NCBI GenBank assembly: GCA_016218765.1
Contig: JACRCZ010000106.1
Coordinates: 1 to 47,176 of the forward strand
Direction: 5' to 3'
Source of the DNA: Deltaproteobacteria bacterium
GTDB lineage: Bacteria; Myxococcota_A; Polyangia; DRWM01; JAAZOP01
Length of the DNA stretch: 47,176 bases
This document shows positions 1 to 7,725 of the stretch, in pieces. A model generated the notes under the pieces. It was not told the origin of the DNA. It saw only the letters and a list, made by a program, of their open reading frames with translations, and searched no databases. The position numbers were made by a program, and so were the translations under genes. How positions within the stretch are numbered: the first letter of the stretch is position 1; each line of letters starts with the position of its first letter.

Positions 1-1
1 C

Positions 2-205
2 CTCCCCCAACTCCGCCGCGACGTCGCCCTCTTCCCGACCATCCTGCTCGATCAGCTCGGCCCGCTCCCCCAACTACTTGGCAACGTGCTTCCGATCAGC
101 GAGCACCGAACGGTGGTCCACGATGTCCCGGCTCATTACCGAACTACGGTGTGGCGTAGGCGCGGAGGAGATAGTCGCCGGGCGCGGCGTCGGCGGGGAT
201 GGTGA
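2..205 (+). CDS. Possible 3' end of an unidentified protein (partial, runs off left edge)
   Basis: Reading in the frame that starts at base 2, the sequence stays open to a TGA at 203-205. The translation begins LPQLRRDVALFPTILL and continues through a segment that reads like ordinary protein, with mostly G or C at third codon positions up to about base 150. After that it becomes Arg-rich and overlaps the 3' end of the transglutaminase gene on the other strand by about 60 bases. The minus strand here gives only a 20-codon ORF (136 down to 74), so the plus-strand reading is the better candidate. I do not recognise a family. The call rests on codon use alone and is weak. Confidence 0.28.
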   Translation, partial: LPQLRRDVALFPTILLDQLGPLPQLLGNVLPISEHRTVVHDVPAHYRTTVWRRRGGDSRRARRRRGW

Positions 206-2042
206 GGGTGCCGGCGAAGGAGCCGGAAGGGGTGACGGCGAGGGAGCCCACGTCGCGCTCGGCGCCGTCCGGGGTCAAGAGGACGAAGCGGACGAGAGGA
301 GCGGCGGCGCCTTCGGGGACGCGGCCGGAGACCTCGACCGAGTCTCCGCGCAGCGCATCGTAGGGGTAGCGGTCGATGAAGGCGACCGGGGCGGGGGGAA
401 GTGGCGCGCGCGGCGCGGCCCCGGTGCCCGGGGGGGCTGGCGAGTCCGCGGGCGAAGGCGGATGATCGGGCGAATGGGCGACGTGACCGTTGGGTTCGGG
501 CGGGAGGGAGAGGCCGTTCGGCGGCGAAGGGCCGGCCGGGGTCGGCGGTGCCGGACCGGGCGGTGATTCGGGCGGCGAACCGGGGGTTCCGGTGGGCGAC
601 GCGGGCGGAGCGGACGGTGCACCGGGCAGGGCGCCGACGACGGTGGCGGGAGGAGGCGTCGCGCCGGATCCGGGCGGCGGACCGGCGGGCGTCGAGCCGG
701 TGGCGGCGGGGGTTGCGCCCGGGGTCGCGGCGGCGGGCGTCGGCTGCGTGCCGCGCGGCCACGGAAACGGATCGGCCTGGCGCGGAACGTGCGCTGGGAC
801 CTCGGCCAGCTCCTCATCGGTCTCGCCGTACGCGCCGCCGAGATCGACGCGGCGCCAGAGCCAGCGTGGGCCGTCGTCGCCGGGAACGGGCGCGAGCACC
901 TCGACCCAGGCGTGCAGACGCGAGACCGGCATGCGCGCCGGGATCCCGAGCCACTGCGCCGTCACGACGAAGGCGTAGGCGCGGTGGCGGCACAGCCCGA
1001 CATGGCCGAGCGCAAGCTCCTCGTAGGCCGTGCCCGGCAGGTGCGAGGGAGGGGGGCCCGGCTGGAACGAGCGGAACCAGGTCGACAGGAGACGCAGGGC
1101 CGTCTCGACGGGCATGTCGGCGGACACGGCGATGCGGTCCGCGACGCGGCGAGCGGGAGAATGGAGCGTCTCGGGGATCTGGCGCCGGGCCCACGAGGGG
1201 GTGTCGGCGACGGTCGCCGTCGCGTCGAGGCTGCCGCCGAACGCGAGAGAATCGGCTTCCAGCGAGAGCACCAGCTCGCGCTCGCCGCGGGCAGGGCCGG
1301 GAAGGAAGAAGAGGTTGCCGGCGCGGTCGACCGCCAGGCGGTCGCCTTCGGCGGCGCCGCCGACGATCGCGGCGCGGAAGTCGGGAGCGGGGCTGGGGAG
1401 CTGCACGGCCGAGTCATCGTTCACCCAGAGGCGTGCGCGGCCCAGGAACCGTTCGGCGCCCGGTGAGCCGGCGGGCGGCTCGATCGCGCGCAGCTCGTCG
1501 AGACGCGTGGGGGGGGCGTCGAGGGTTCCGTCGGCCAGGACGGTGTCGAAGACTTGCTGGCGGAGGTAGGGACCGGGCGACGGGCTCCAGAGGATCCCCG
1601 GGAGATTGGGGTCGTCCGGGATGTCGGCGGAGTCGGTGTCGAGGTCGGGGTGGAACTGGGCAGGGGGTATGTCGGAGACGGGGGAGTCGGGACGCGGGGG
1701 ACGGGGGACGTCCTGGGGAAGCGCGCCGGTGGGCAACCCGACCTCATCCGGTCCGGCAGGACCGGCGCCGAGGTCGCCCGGAGTGGGCGAAAACGGACCT
1801 GGGCGGGCGAGTGCGGCGGCGGGGTCGACGGGGTCCCAGCGGAAGTCGGCCAGACCCTCGACGCGCTCGTGCAGCACCGGCCGCTCGCCGCCGCCGGAGG
1901 GCTGGGCGACGGCGACGGCGACGACGGCGGCCGCGGCCAGGGCGAGGCCGCCGCCAAAGGCGAACCATGCCCGGCGCTCTGTCGCTCGACCGCTCACGTC
2001 GACAGGGTACCGCGGATTCCCTCGCCGAGAAACCTCGCTCAT
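144..2042 (-). CDS. Secreted or membrane-anchored transglutaminase-like protein
   Basis: A 632-residue protein with a short cytoplasmic N-terminus and one hydrophobic segment (about 25-47), so most of it should lie outside the inner membrane. Residues about 300-405 form a transglutaminase-like (papain-fold) core with the expected triad: Cys351 in GLCRHRAYAF, His377 in LHAWVEV and Asp400 in RRVDLGG, with the usual GIPAR stretch between. A Pro/Gly/Ser/Thr-rich linker of about 130 residues follows, then a C-terminal beta-rich, Ig-like segment (about 550-632). Bacterial members are usually proteases or amidases acting on cell-wall or surface proteins; the substrate here is unknown. The ATG at 2042 lies inside a family A repeat. 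A GTG at 1998 is an alternative start, just before the membrane segment. Open reading upstream to 2300 encodes repeat sequence and is not taken as protein. Confidence 0.82.
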   Translation of the reverse strand: MSEVSRRGNPRYPVDVSGRATERRAWFAFGGGLALAAAAVVAVAVAQPSGGGERPVLHERVEGLADFRWDPVDPAAALARPGPFSPTPGDLGAGPAGPDEVGLPTGALPQDVPRPPRPDSPVSDIPPAQFHPDLDTDSADIPDDPNLPGILWSPSPGPYLRQQVFDTVLADGTLDAPPTRLDELRAIEPPAGSPGAERFLGRARLWVNDDSAVQLPSPAPDFRAAIVGGAAEGDRLAVDRAGNLFFLPGPARGERELVLSLEADSLAFGGSLDATATVADTPSWARRQIPETLHSPARRVADRIAVSADMPVETALRLLSTWFRSFQPGPPPSHLPGTAYEELALGHVGLCRHRAYAFVVTAQWLGIPARMPVSRLHAWVEVLAPVPGDDGPRWLWRRVDLGGAYGETDEELAEVPAHVPRQADPFPWPRGTQPTPAAATPGATPAATGSTPAGPPPGSGATPPPATVVGALPGAPSAPPASPTGTPGSPPESPPGPAPPTPAGPSPPNGLSLPPEPNGHVAHSPDHPPSPADSPAPPGTGAAPRAPLPPAPVAFIDRYPYDALRGDSVEVSGRVPEGAAAPLVRFVLLTPDGAERDVGSLAVTPSGSFAGTLTIPADAAPGDYLLRAYATP

Positions 2043-2062
2043 CGGCGTCCATCGGTGGTTCC
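2040..2062 (-). repeat. Family A short tandem repeat (10-bp unit) at the transglutaminase start
   Basis: Read on the minus strand this is two units, ACCACCGATG then GACGCCGATG, preceded by GGA. The last ATG of the array is the chosen start codon of the transglutaminase gene. The same unit occurs at 24990-25080 and 27040-27125. A family B array lies immediately upstream on the same strand. Confidence 0.8.
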
Positions 2063-2070
2063 TTCCTTGC

Positions 2071-2130
2071 TGCACTTCCCGCACTTCCCGCACTCCCCGC
2101 ACTTCTTCCCGCACTTCCTTCCCGCACTTC
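2071..2130 (-). repeat. Family B tandem repeat (9-bp unit GGRAGTGCG)
   Basis: On the minus strand this reads as six units close to GGAAGTGCG or GGGAGTGCG, two of them lengthened by AAGG or AAG. It lies in the gap between the divergent transglutaminase and molybdenum-hydroxylase genes, next to the family A array. Related arrays are at 8605, 29168 and 31619. Confidence 0.85.
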
Positions 2131-2209
2131 GTCTTGAAGCCCGGGGCGGCGCGCGGCAATATGCCGGTCGTCCGGACAGCCCGCGGGAGGGGCGGGAAAG
2201 GAGGCCGAC

Positions 2210-3130
2210 GTGGAAGCCTGTGCGACCCATGGACCGAGCGCGTCCGCGGGAGGGCGCGTGTTTCGCGCCGCGCTGCCCCCGTTCGAGTATCTGGCCGCAA
2301 CCTCCGTGCCGGAAGCGCTGCGCCTCCTGGCGAAGTTCCGCGGGCGCGCGGTTCTGTTGGCGGGCGGGACGGATGTGCTGGTGCAGATGCGCACCGGGAA
2401 GCGCGTGCCCGAGGCGGTGATCGACATCAAGCGCGTCGCCGCGCTGGGGGGAGGGGTGAAGGTCGAGCGCGGGGGGCGGATCGCGATTGGGGCGCTGACG
2501 ACGCTGGCTGACATCGAGCACGACGCGAAGCTCCGGCGGCTGGTGCCGCTGCTGCCCGAGGCGGTCGCGACGATGGCCTCGCCGCAGGTCCGCAACCGCG
2601 GGACGATCGGCGGCAACCTGTGCAACGCCGCGCCTTCGGCCGACACGGCGCCGCCGCTCCTGGCGCTGGACGCGCTGGTCCGCCTCCACACCCGCAAGGG
2701 CGTGCGCACGATGCCGCTGGCCGAGTTCTTCACCGGGCCGGGCCGGACCGCGCTGGGGACCGACGCCGTGCTGGGCGCGATCCTGGTTCCCAAGCCCCCG
2801 CGGGGGCTGCGCGCCGCGTTCCGGAAGCACGGCGTGCGGGAGGCGATGGAGTGCGCGGTCGTCTCGGTCGCCGTGGCCGTGGCCAAGGAGCGCGGGACCA
2901 TCCGCCACGCGCGCGTGGTGCTGGGGGCCGTGGCGCCTACTCCGCTCCGCGTGCCGGCGGCGGAAGCGCTCCTGGTGGGACATCCGGGCGGCCCGCTGGA
3001 CCTGTTGGCCGCGGCGGGCGAGGCCGCGGACGCGGCCCGGCCGATCACCGACGTGCGCGGTTCGAGCGACTACCGCCGGGACGTCGTGCGCACCCTGGTC
3101 CGGCGTGCGCTGGAGGAGGTGGCGGGATGA
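2210..3130 (+). CDS. Molybdenum hydroxylase, FAD-binding (medium) subunit
   Basis: A 306-residue protein of the CoxM/XdhB/HcrB family, which passes electrons from the iron-sulfur subunit to FAD in xanthine-dehydrogenase-type enzymes. The FAD-binding signatures are present: VLLAGGTDVLVQM near residue 48, and the conserved QVRNRGTIGGNLCNAAPSAD segment at about 125-144. The C-terminal part matches the CO dehydrogenase flavoprotein C-terminal domain. Length is normal for the family. The GTG start at 2210 has a GGAGG five bases upstream. The stop overlaps the next gene's start (ATGA), so the three subunit genes are translationally coupled. The substrate cannot be read from this subunit. Confidence 0.93.
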   Translation: MEACATHGPSASAGGRVFRAALPPFEYLAATSVPEALRLLAKFRGRAVLLAGGTDVLVQMRTGKRVPEAVIDIKRVAALGGGVKVERGGRIAIGALTTLADIEHDAKLRRLVPLLPEAVATMASPQVRNRGTIGGNLCNAAPSADTAPPLLALDALVRLHTRKGVRTMPLAEFFTGPGRTALGTDAVLGAILVPKPPRGLRAAFRKHGVREAMECAVVSVAVAVAKERGTIRHARVVLGAVAPTPLRVPAAEALLVGHPGGPLDLLAAAGEAADAARPITDVRGSSDYRRDVVRTLVRRALEEVAG

Positions 3131-3753
3131 GCGGCGAGGCGCGGCGGTCGGCGGACGGCGGTCGGCGGACGGGACGGAAGACGGGAGCGGCGCGCAGAGC
3201 CGGCAGCGGCAGGCGACCGTCGACCGTCGACCGCCGACCGCCGACTCCCGCGGATCGGGCTCCTGCATGGCAGATCACCCTTTCGGTCAACGGCGATCCG
3301 TACCGCGTGAGCGTGCGGCCGAACCGGACGCTCCTGGATGTGCTTCGGGAGGAGCTGGGGCTGACGGGGACCAAGCGCGGGTGCGACCAGGGCGAGTGCG
3401 GGGCGTGCACGGTGCACCTGGACGGTCGCACCGTGAACGCGTGCCTCGTGCTGGCGATCGACGCGGACGGCTCGGAGGTGACCACGATCGAAGGGCTGGC
3501 GCGGCGGGGCGAGCTGCACCCGCTGCAGCGGGCGTTCGTGGAGGAGGGGGCCATCCAGTGCGGGTACTGCACGCCCGGGATGATCCTTCAGGCGGCGGCG
3601 CTGCTGCGGCAGAACCCGTCGCCGACCTCCGCGCAGATCCGGACCGGGATGGCGGGCAATCTGTGCCGGTGCACGGGCTACGCGAAGATCGTGAAGGCGA
3701 TCGGGAAGGCGGCGGAGGTGATGAAGGGGCAACGGAAGGGCCGTGCCTCATGA
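3127..3753 (+). CDS. Molybdenum hydroxylase, 2Fe-2S (small) subunit with repeat-derived N-terminal extension
   Basis: A 208-residue member of the CoxS/XdhC/HcrC family. The plant-type ferredoxin domain binds one 2Fe-2S cluster through Cys86, Cys91, Cys94 and Cys106. The helical domain binds the second through Cys145, Cys148, Cys180 and Cys182 (QCGYCTPGM ... NLCRCTGY). Family members normally begin a few residues before the first beta strand, here at about residue 48 (WQITLSVNG). The first 46 residues are Arg/Gly/Pro/Asp-rich and are the translation of the family G arrays. No usable in-frame start follows the repeat without cutting the first strand (the next GTG, at 3307, is too late), so the tail is probably translated. 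The ATG overlaps the upstream stop, and the TGA overlaps the downstream start. Confidence 0.92.
   Translation: MSGEARRSADGGRRTGRKTGAARRAGSGRRPSTVDRRPPTPADRAPAWQITLSVNGDPYRVSVRPNRTLLDVLREELGLTGTKRGCDQGECGACTVHLDGRTVNACLVLAIDADGSEVTTIEGLARRGELHPLQRAFVEEGAIQCGYCTPGMILQAAALLRQNPSPTSAQIRTGMAGNLCRCTGYAKIVKAIGKAAEVMKGQRKGRAS
3142..3248 (+). repeat. Family G 7-bp tandem arrays in inverted arrangement
   Basis: Bases 3142-3169 are four exact 7-bp units alternating CGGCGGT and CGGCGGA. Bases 3214-3248 are five units, CGACCGT twice, CGACCGC twice, then CGACTCC. The second array is largely the reverse complement of the first, so the 107-base block could fold as a long GC-rich hairpin. It lies wholly inside the N-terminal coding part of the 2Fe-2S subunit gene. 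Confidence 0.85.
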
Positions 3754-6065
3754 GCGGGCACCGTATTGTCGGAACGAAGGTGCCGAAGCTCGACGCCTGG
3801 GACAAGGCGACGGGCGCGGCGCGGTACGGGCACGACGTGTCGCTGCCGGGGATGCTGCACGGCAAGATCCTGCGCTCGCCCCATCCCCACGCGCGGATCA
3901 AGCGCATCGACGTGCGGCGCGCGGAGGCGTTGCCGGGCGTGCACTGCGTGCTGACGGCCGACCGGGTGCGGGTCGGGAAGCTCGGGTTCCTGGGCGACCA
4001 TCCGGTGCTCAAGGGCGACAAGGTGCGCTGCGTGCGGGACGAGGTCGCGGCGGTGGCGGCGACGAGCGAGGCCGCGGCGGAGGAGGCGTGCGCGCTCATC
4101 CGCGTCGAATACGAGCCGCTGCCGGCGGTGTTCGACCCGCTGGAAGCGATGCAGCCGGAGGCGCCGCGGATCCACGAGAACGCCCCGGACAACCTGGTGC
4201 CGCACCGCTACGAGTTCCGCCACGGCGACGCGGAGCGCGCGATCGCGGGGAGCGCGCACGTCGTGCAGGGCACGTACCGCACGCAGTTCATGACGCACTG
4301 CTGCCTGGAGCCGTGCTTCGCCCTGGCCGCGTTCGACCCGGCCGGCCGGCTGACGATGACCTCCTCGACGCAGGTGCCGTACCTGATGCAGAGCCACCTC
4401 TCCCGGGCACTCGGCATCCACGGCAAGGACGTGCGCGTCCTGCAGCCGACGATCGGGGGCGCCTTCGGCTCCAAGCTCGACACGCACCCCTACGAGGTGC
4501 TCGCGGCACTGCTGGCCCGGCACTCGGGGCGGCCGGTGCGCATCCTCTACACGCGGGAGGAGGAGTTCGTCTGCGCGCCGACGCGCCAGCCGATGATCAT
4601 CCGCATGGCGACGGGCTGCGATCGCGAGGGGCGCCTCACGGGGCGGGTGTGCGAGGCGATCCTGGACAACGGCGCGTACACCTCGTGGGGCGCGACGACC
4701 CCGCACATCATGCTCGTGGGCATCTCCTCGCTGTACAAGCTGGAGCACGTCTCCTTCCGCGCGACCTGCGTCTACACGAACAACCCGTGGAGCGGAGCGT
4801 TCCGCGGCTACGGCAACCCGCAGGGGACGTTCGCCAACGAGCAGCAGATGGACGAGCTGGCGCGGAAGGCGGGAATCGACCCGGTCGAATTCCGCATCCG
4901 CAACGCCAACGACCCGAACTCGACCACCCCGCAGGGGTTCCGCGTCACGACCTGCGCGCTCAAGGAGTGCCTGGACACCGCCGCGACGCGCGTGGGCTGG
5001 CGCGAGCCCAAGAGGCCCAACGAGGGCGTCGGCATCGCGGGGATGTTCCACGTCGGCGGCGGCGGGCGCGTGTACAAGAGCGACGCCTGCGGCGTCATCG
5101 CCAAGCTCGACGACTTCGCGCACCTCACGCTGCTCACGGGCGCGACCGAGATCGGCACCGGCTCCGACACCGCGATGGCGATGCTCGCCGCGGAGGAGCT
5201 GGGCCTGCCGCTCGGCAATGTCTCGGTCATCAACAACGACACCGACGCCGCGCCGTGGGACGTGGGAATCCACGCCAGCCGCACCACGTTCATCGCCGGC
5301 AACGCGACGCTGGGGGCCGTGCGCGAGATCCGGAGGAAGCTGCTGCCGTGGGCGGCGAAGGAGCTGGGGTGCTCCGAGGACGCCGTGGAGCTCCACGACG
5401 GGTCGGCGTGGCGCAGGGACGACCCGGCCCGATCCGCGCCGATCGAGAAGCTGGTGCGCACGGCGCACTTCCGTGAGCAGGGCGAGATGTTCGTCGGACA
5501 GTGCTTCTACGACCCGCCGAACCAGTTCCAGGACCCGAAGATGCGGGGCAACGTGTCGGCGACGTACTCGTTCGCGGCGCACGCGGTGCGCGTGCGGGTC
5601 GACCCCGAGACGGGGAAGGTGAAGATCCTCAAGTTCGTCGCGGCGCACGACATCGGGAAGGTGATCAACCGGCTGGGGCTGGAGGGGCAGATCGAAGGCG
5701 CGATCGCGCAGGGCATCGGCTACGCGCTCACCGAGCAGCTCCGGATCGACGGCGGGCGGGTCGGCAACGCGTCGTTCCTGGACTACAAGATGCTCAACGC
5801 GGCGGACCTGCCCGAGGACGTGGAGATCCACTTCATCGAGTCGGCGGACCCGGCGGGGCCGTACGGCGCCAAGGGGGTTTCGGAGGCGGGGCTGATCCCG
5901 ACGGCGGCGGCGATCGGCAACGCGATCCGCGACGCGACGGGCGTGCGGTTGCACCGGCTGCCGATGTCGCCCGAAAGCGTGCTGGCGGCGATCCGGGCCG
6001 GGGAGCAGGAGGCGCTCGACAGCGAGCTGGAGGTGACGGGGCCGCTCACCCGCAGCGGTACCTGA
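3750..6065 (+). CDS. Molybdenum hydroxylase, molybdopterin-binding (large) subunit
   Basis: A 771-residue member of the CoxL/XdhA/HcrA family, the catalytic subunit holding the molybdopterin cofactor. Recognisable parts are the N-terminal a/b hammerhead domain (VGTKVPKLDAWDKATGAARYG ...), the cofactor-binding GGAFGSKLD segment, GAFRGYGNPQ, the GTGSDTAM segment, and the C-terminal GAKGVSEAGL containing the expected catalytic glutamate (about Glu712). It lacks the CO-dehydrogenase active-site signature, so xanthine, aldehyde or aromatic-CoA-type hydroxylation is more likely; 4-hydroxybenzoyl-CoA-reductase-like is possible. Its start overlaps the 2Fe-2S subunit stop. Its last 20 bases overlap the 3' end of the convergent fixX-like gene. 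Confidence 0.93.
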   Translation: MSGHRIVGTKVPKLDAWDKATGAARYGHDVSLPGMLHGKILRSPHPHARIKRIDVRRAEALPGVHCVLTADRVRVGKLGFLGDHPVLKGDKVRCVRDEVAAVAATSEAAAEEACALIRVEYEPLPAVFDPLEAMQPEAPRIHENAPDNLVPHRYEFRHGDAERAIAGSAHVVQGTYRTQFMTHCCLEPCFALAAFDPAGRLTMTSSTQVPYLMQSHLSRALGIHGKDVRVLQPTIGGAFGSKLDTHPYEVLAALLARHSGRPVRILYTREEEFVCAPTRQPMIIRMATGCDREGRLTGRVCEAILDNGAYTSWGATTPHIMLVGISSLYKLEHVSFRATCVYTNNPWSGAFRGYGNPQGTFANEQQMDELARKAGIDPVEFRIRNANDPNSTTPQGFRVTTCALKECLDTAATRVGWREPKRPNEGVGIAGMFHVGGGGRVYKSDACGVIAKLDDFAHLTLLTGATEIGTGSDTAMAMLAAEELGLPLGNVSVINNDTDAAPWDVGIHASRTTFIAGNATLGAVREIRRKLLPWAAKELGCSEDAVELHDGSAWRRDDPARSAPIEKLVRTAHFREQGEMFVGQCFYDPPNQFQDPKMRGNVSATYSFAAHAVRVRVDPETGKVKILKFVAAHDIGKVINRLGLEGQIEGAIAQGIGYALTEQLRIDGGRVGNASFLDYKMLNAADLPEDVEIHFIESADPAGPYGAKGVSEAGLIPTAAAIGNAIRDATGVRLHRLPMSPESVLAAIRAGEQEALDSELEVTGPLTRSGT

Positions 6066-6321
6066 CGCCGCACCCGCCGCGGGGATGACTCCAGTCCACG
6101 GCGCCGTGCGGGCAGACCGTGAGGCAGGTGCCGCACTCCAGGCAGCCGGAGCACTCGACCTTCATTTCCTCCGAGCCCTCGATCGGGGCGTAGAGGTTCG
6201 CGGGGCAGGAACGGACGCAGACGCGCGAGGCGCAGGCGCGGCACCGCGCCTGATCGAGCTTGATATGCGGCTCCTCGTCCGGGCGGAACGCGTCGAGCGC
6301 GACTTTCTCGTCGATGCGCAT
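6046..6321 (-). CDS. fixX: FixX-type ferredoxin-like protein
   Basis: A 91-residue iron-sulfur protein with cysteines at 27, 30, 35 and 39, a second set at 57, 60, 63, 66 and 70 (ECSGCLECGTCLTVCP), and the C-terminal WSHPRGGCGV motif of the FixX family. FixX works with FixC as an ETF:quinone-oxidoreductase-like electron acceptor. Its ATG overlaps the fixC stop by one base. FixA and FixB (the electron-transfer flavoprotein) are not in the window, so the electron donor is unknown. The 3' end overlaps the convergent Mo-subunit gene. Confidence 0.88.
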   Translation of the reverse strand: MRIDEKVALDAFRPDEEPHIKLDQARCRACASRVCVRSCPANLYAPIEGSEEMKVECSGCLECGTCLTVCPHGAVDWSHPRGGCGVRYRCG

Positions 6322-7619
6322 CAGAGCTTCCTCGCCCGCCACAGGTCGCGAAAGACGCGCCAGGCCGACAGGCCGCGGCGGGCCTCGGCCAGCGCGGGCT
6401 TGAACGCGAAGGGGCGGCCGTCGGGCCCCACGCGGAACAGCTCGGTCGCCGCCGCGCACGCCGCCTGCGGGTACGGGCCGTAGAGGCGCGGGTTGTGAAG
6501 GAAGGTCATGACGCCTCGTGCGGCGGCCAGATCGCGCAGCACGAAGGACCCTTCGAGCCCCCGGAGATACGCCTCGCGCGCCGCCGTGGCGCGGTCGGGC
6601 GCTTCCCTCGAGGCCACGATGGCTTGCCCGGCGAGGATCCCGGACGCCACGGCGAAGTCCATCCCGCGCACGGTGAAGCCGTAGTTGGCGACCATCCCCG
6701 CGGCGTCGCCGGCCGGCAACAGGCCCGGCGGGGCGTCGAGCGCCGTGCGCTCGAACGGTGCTTCCGGGACGACGTGCGCCGAGTACTCGACGGTCGTGCC
6801 GCCCGACAGCAGTCGAGCCACGTCCGGCACGGCCTTGAGCGCGTCGAGCAGCGCGTGCGACTCCGGTCCGCTCGGCCCGGTGGACAGCGGGTCGAGGCGC
6901 ACGACGGCGCCGACGGAGATCGAATCCTTGTTCGTGTAGAGGAAGCCGCCGCCGGGGAGGCCCTTGGTGAAGTCGCCGACGAGCATGCGTGCCGCGCCGC
7001 GACCGGGCTCCAGGCCGAAGCGATCCTCGATCCGGCCGGGGTCGAGCGTCACGATCTCCTTCACGCCGAGCGCCAGGCGTTCCGGCTTCGGGCCGGCGTT
7101 CAGGCCGGCGGCCTTGGCCAGGAGCGAGAGTGCGCCGTCGGCGGCGACGACGACGTGGGCCGGGATTTCCTCGCCGCCGACGACCACGCCGGACACCCGC
7201 CCGTCCGTCACGATCGGACGGTCGACGCGGGACTCGGGGAGGACCATCGCACCCGCCGCGACGGCCTGTTCGGCTAGCCACTTGTCGAGCTTCGCGCGAA
7301 GGACGGTGTGGCTCGCGAAGGCATCCTTGGCCAGCTCGTCAGCGCGCAACTCGATCGTGGTCGTAGCCGCTCCGGAGGCGAGCGAGACGGATTCGCGGGC
7401 GACGAGGCGTTCGAACGGGGCGTCGCGCCAGAACTCGGGCAGGAGGCGGCGCAGGGGCCCGAGGTAGATCCGTCCACCGGAGACGTTCTTGGAGCCGCAC
7501 TCGGCGCCGCGCTCGAACACGGCGGTGACGAGGCCGGCCTTCGCGGTCTCGCAGGCGCAGGAGAGCCCGGCCAACCCCCCACCCACGATCGCGACGTCGA
7601 AGGTCTCGGACTCGGCCAT
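6321..7619 (-). CDS. fixC: FixC-type FAD-dependent oxidoreductase (ETF-quinone oxidoreductase family)
   Basis: A 432-residue flavoprotein, the usual FixC length. It opens with the FAD Rossmann motif FDVAIVGGGLAGLSCA (residues about 7-22), and a C-terminal FAD-contacting segment, LLPAGDAAGMVANYG, is clear. The family feeds electrons from ETF into the quinone pool or into nitrogenase-type acceptors. It is followed directly by fixX. The ATG at 7619 was chosen because the GxGxxG motif follows at once; the reading frame continues upstream to 8090 without family similarity. Functional linkage with the convergent Mo hydroxylase (for example handling its electrons) is my inference. Confidence 0.88.
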   Translation of the reverse strand: MAESETFDVAIVGGGLAGLSCACETAKAGLVTAVFERGAECGSKNVSGGRIYLGPLRRLLPEFWRDAPFERLVARESVSLASGAATTTIELRADELAKDAFASHTVLRAKLDKWLAEQAVAAGAMVLPESRVDRPIVTDGRVSGVVVGGEEIPAHVVVAADGALSLLAKAAGLNAGPKPERLALGVKEIVTLDPGRIEDRFGLEPGRGAARMLVGDFTKGLPGGGFLYTNKDSISVGAVVRLDPLSTGPSGPESHALLDALKAVPDVARLLSGGTTVEYSAHVVPEAPFERTALDAPPGLLPAGDAAGMVANYGFTVRGMDFAVASGILAGQAIVASREAPDRATAAREAYLRGLEGSFVLRDLAAARGVMTFLHNPRLYGPYPQAACAAATELFRVGPDGRPFAFKPALAEARRGLSAWRVFRDLWRARKL

Positions 7620-7688
7620 CGCGAGGATGTCGTAGCAGAACGTAGACGAAGAAGGAACCACGGACGCACGGCCGTGCCGCTTCCCGCG

Positions 7689-7718
7689 TTGACCCCGGCC
7701 GCTCGCCGGGTGTATCCG
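7689..7718 (+). promoter_or_regulatory. Possible promoter for the ABC-transporter operon, leaderless
   Basis: TTGACC at 7689-7694 and TATCCG at 7713-7718 with an 18-base gap. The predicted start point falls at or just before the ATG at 7726, which has no Shine-Dalgarno sequence in front of it. No cobalamin riboswitch (B12 box) is visible between 7620 and 7725. Confidence 0.25.
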
Positions 7719-7725
7719 CGCTCGG

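Noticed and set aside
401..2137. A 578-codon open frame antisense to the transglutaminase gene
   Set aside because: It is almost all Arg, Gly, Ala and Pro with no motif, while the opposite strand has an intact transglutaminase triad.
2043..2300. N-terminal extension of the transglutaminase protein
   Set aside because: The frame is open, but those residues are translated family A and B repeats and run into the divergent hydroxylase gene. The signal anchor lies further down.
7620..7725. Cobalamin riboswitch before the BtuFDC-like operon
   Set aside because: No B12 box or long structured leader is visible, and the putative promoter leaves almost no leader.
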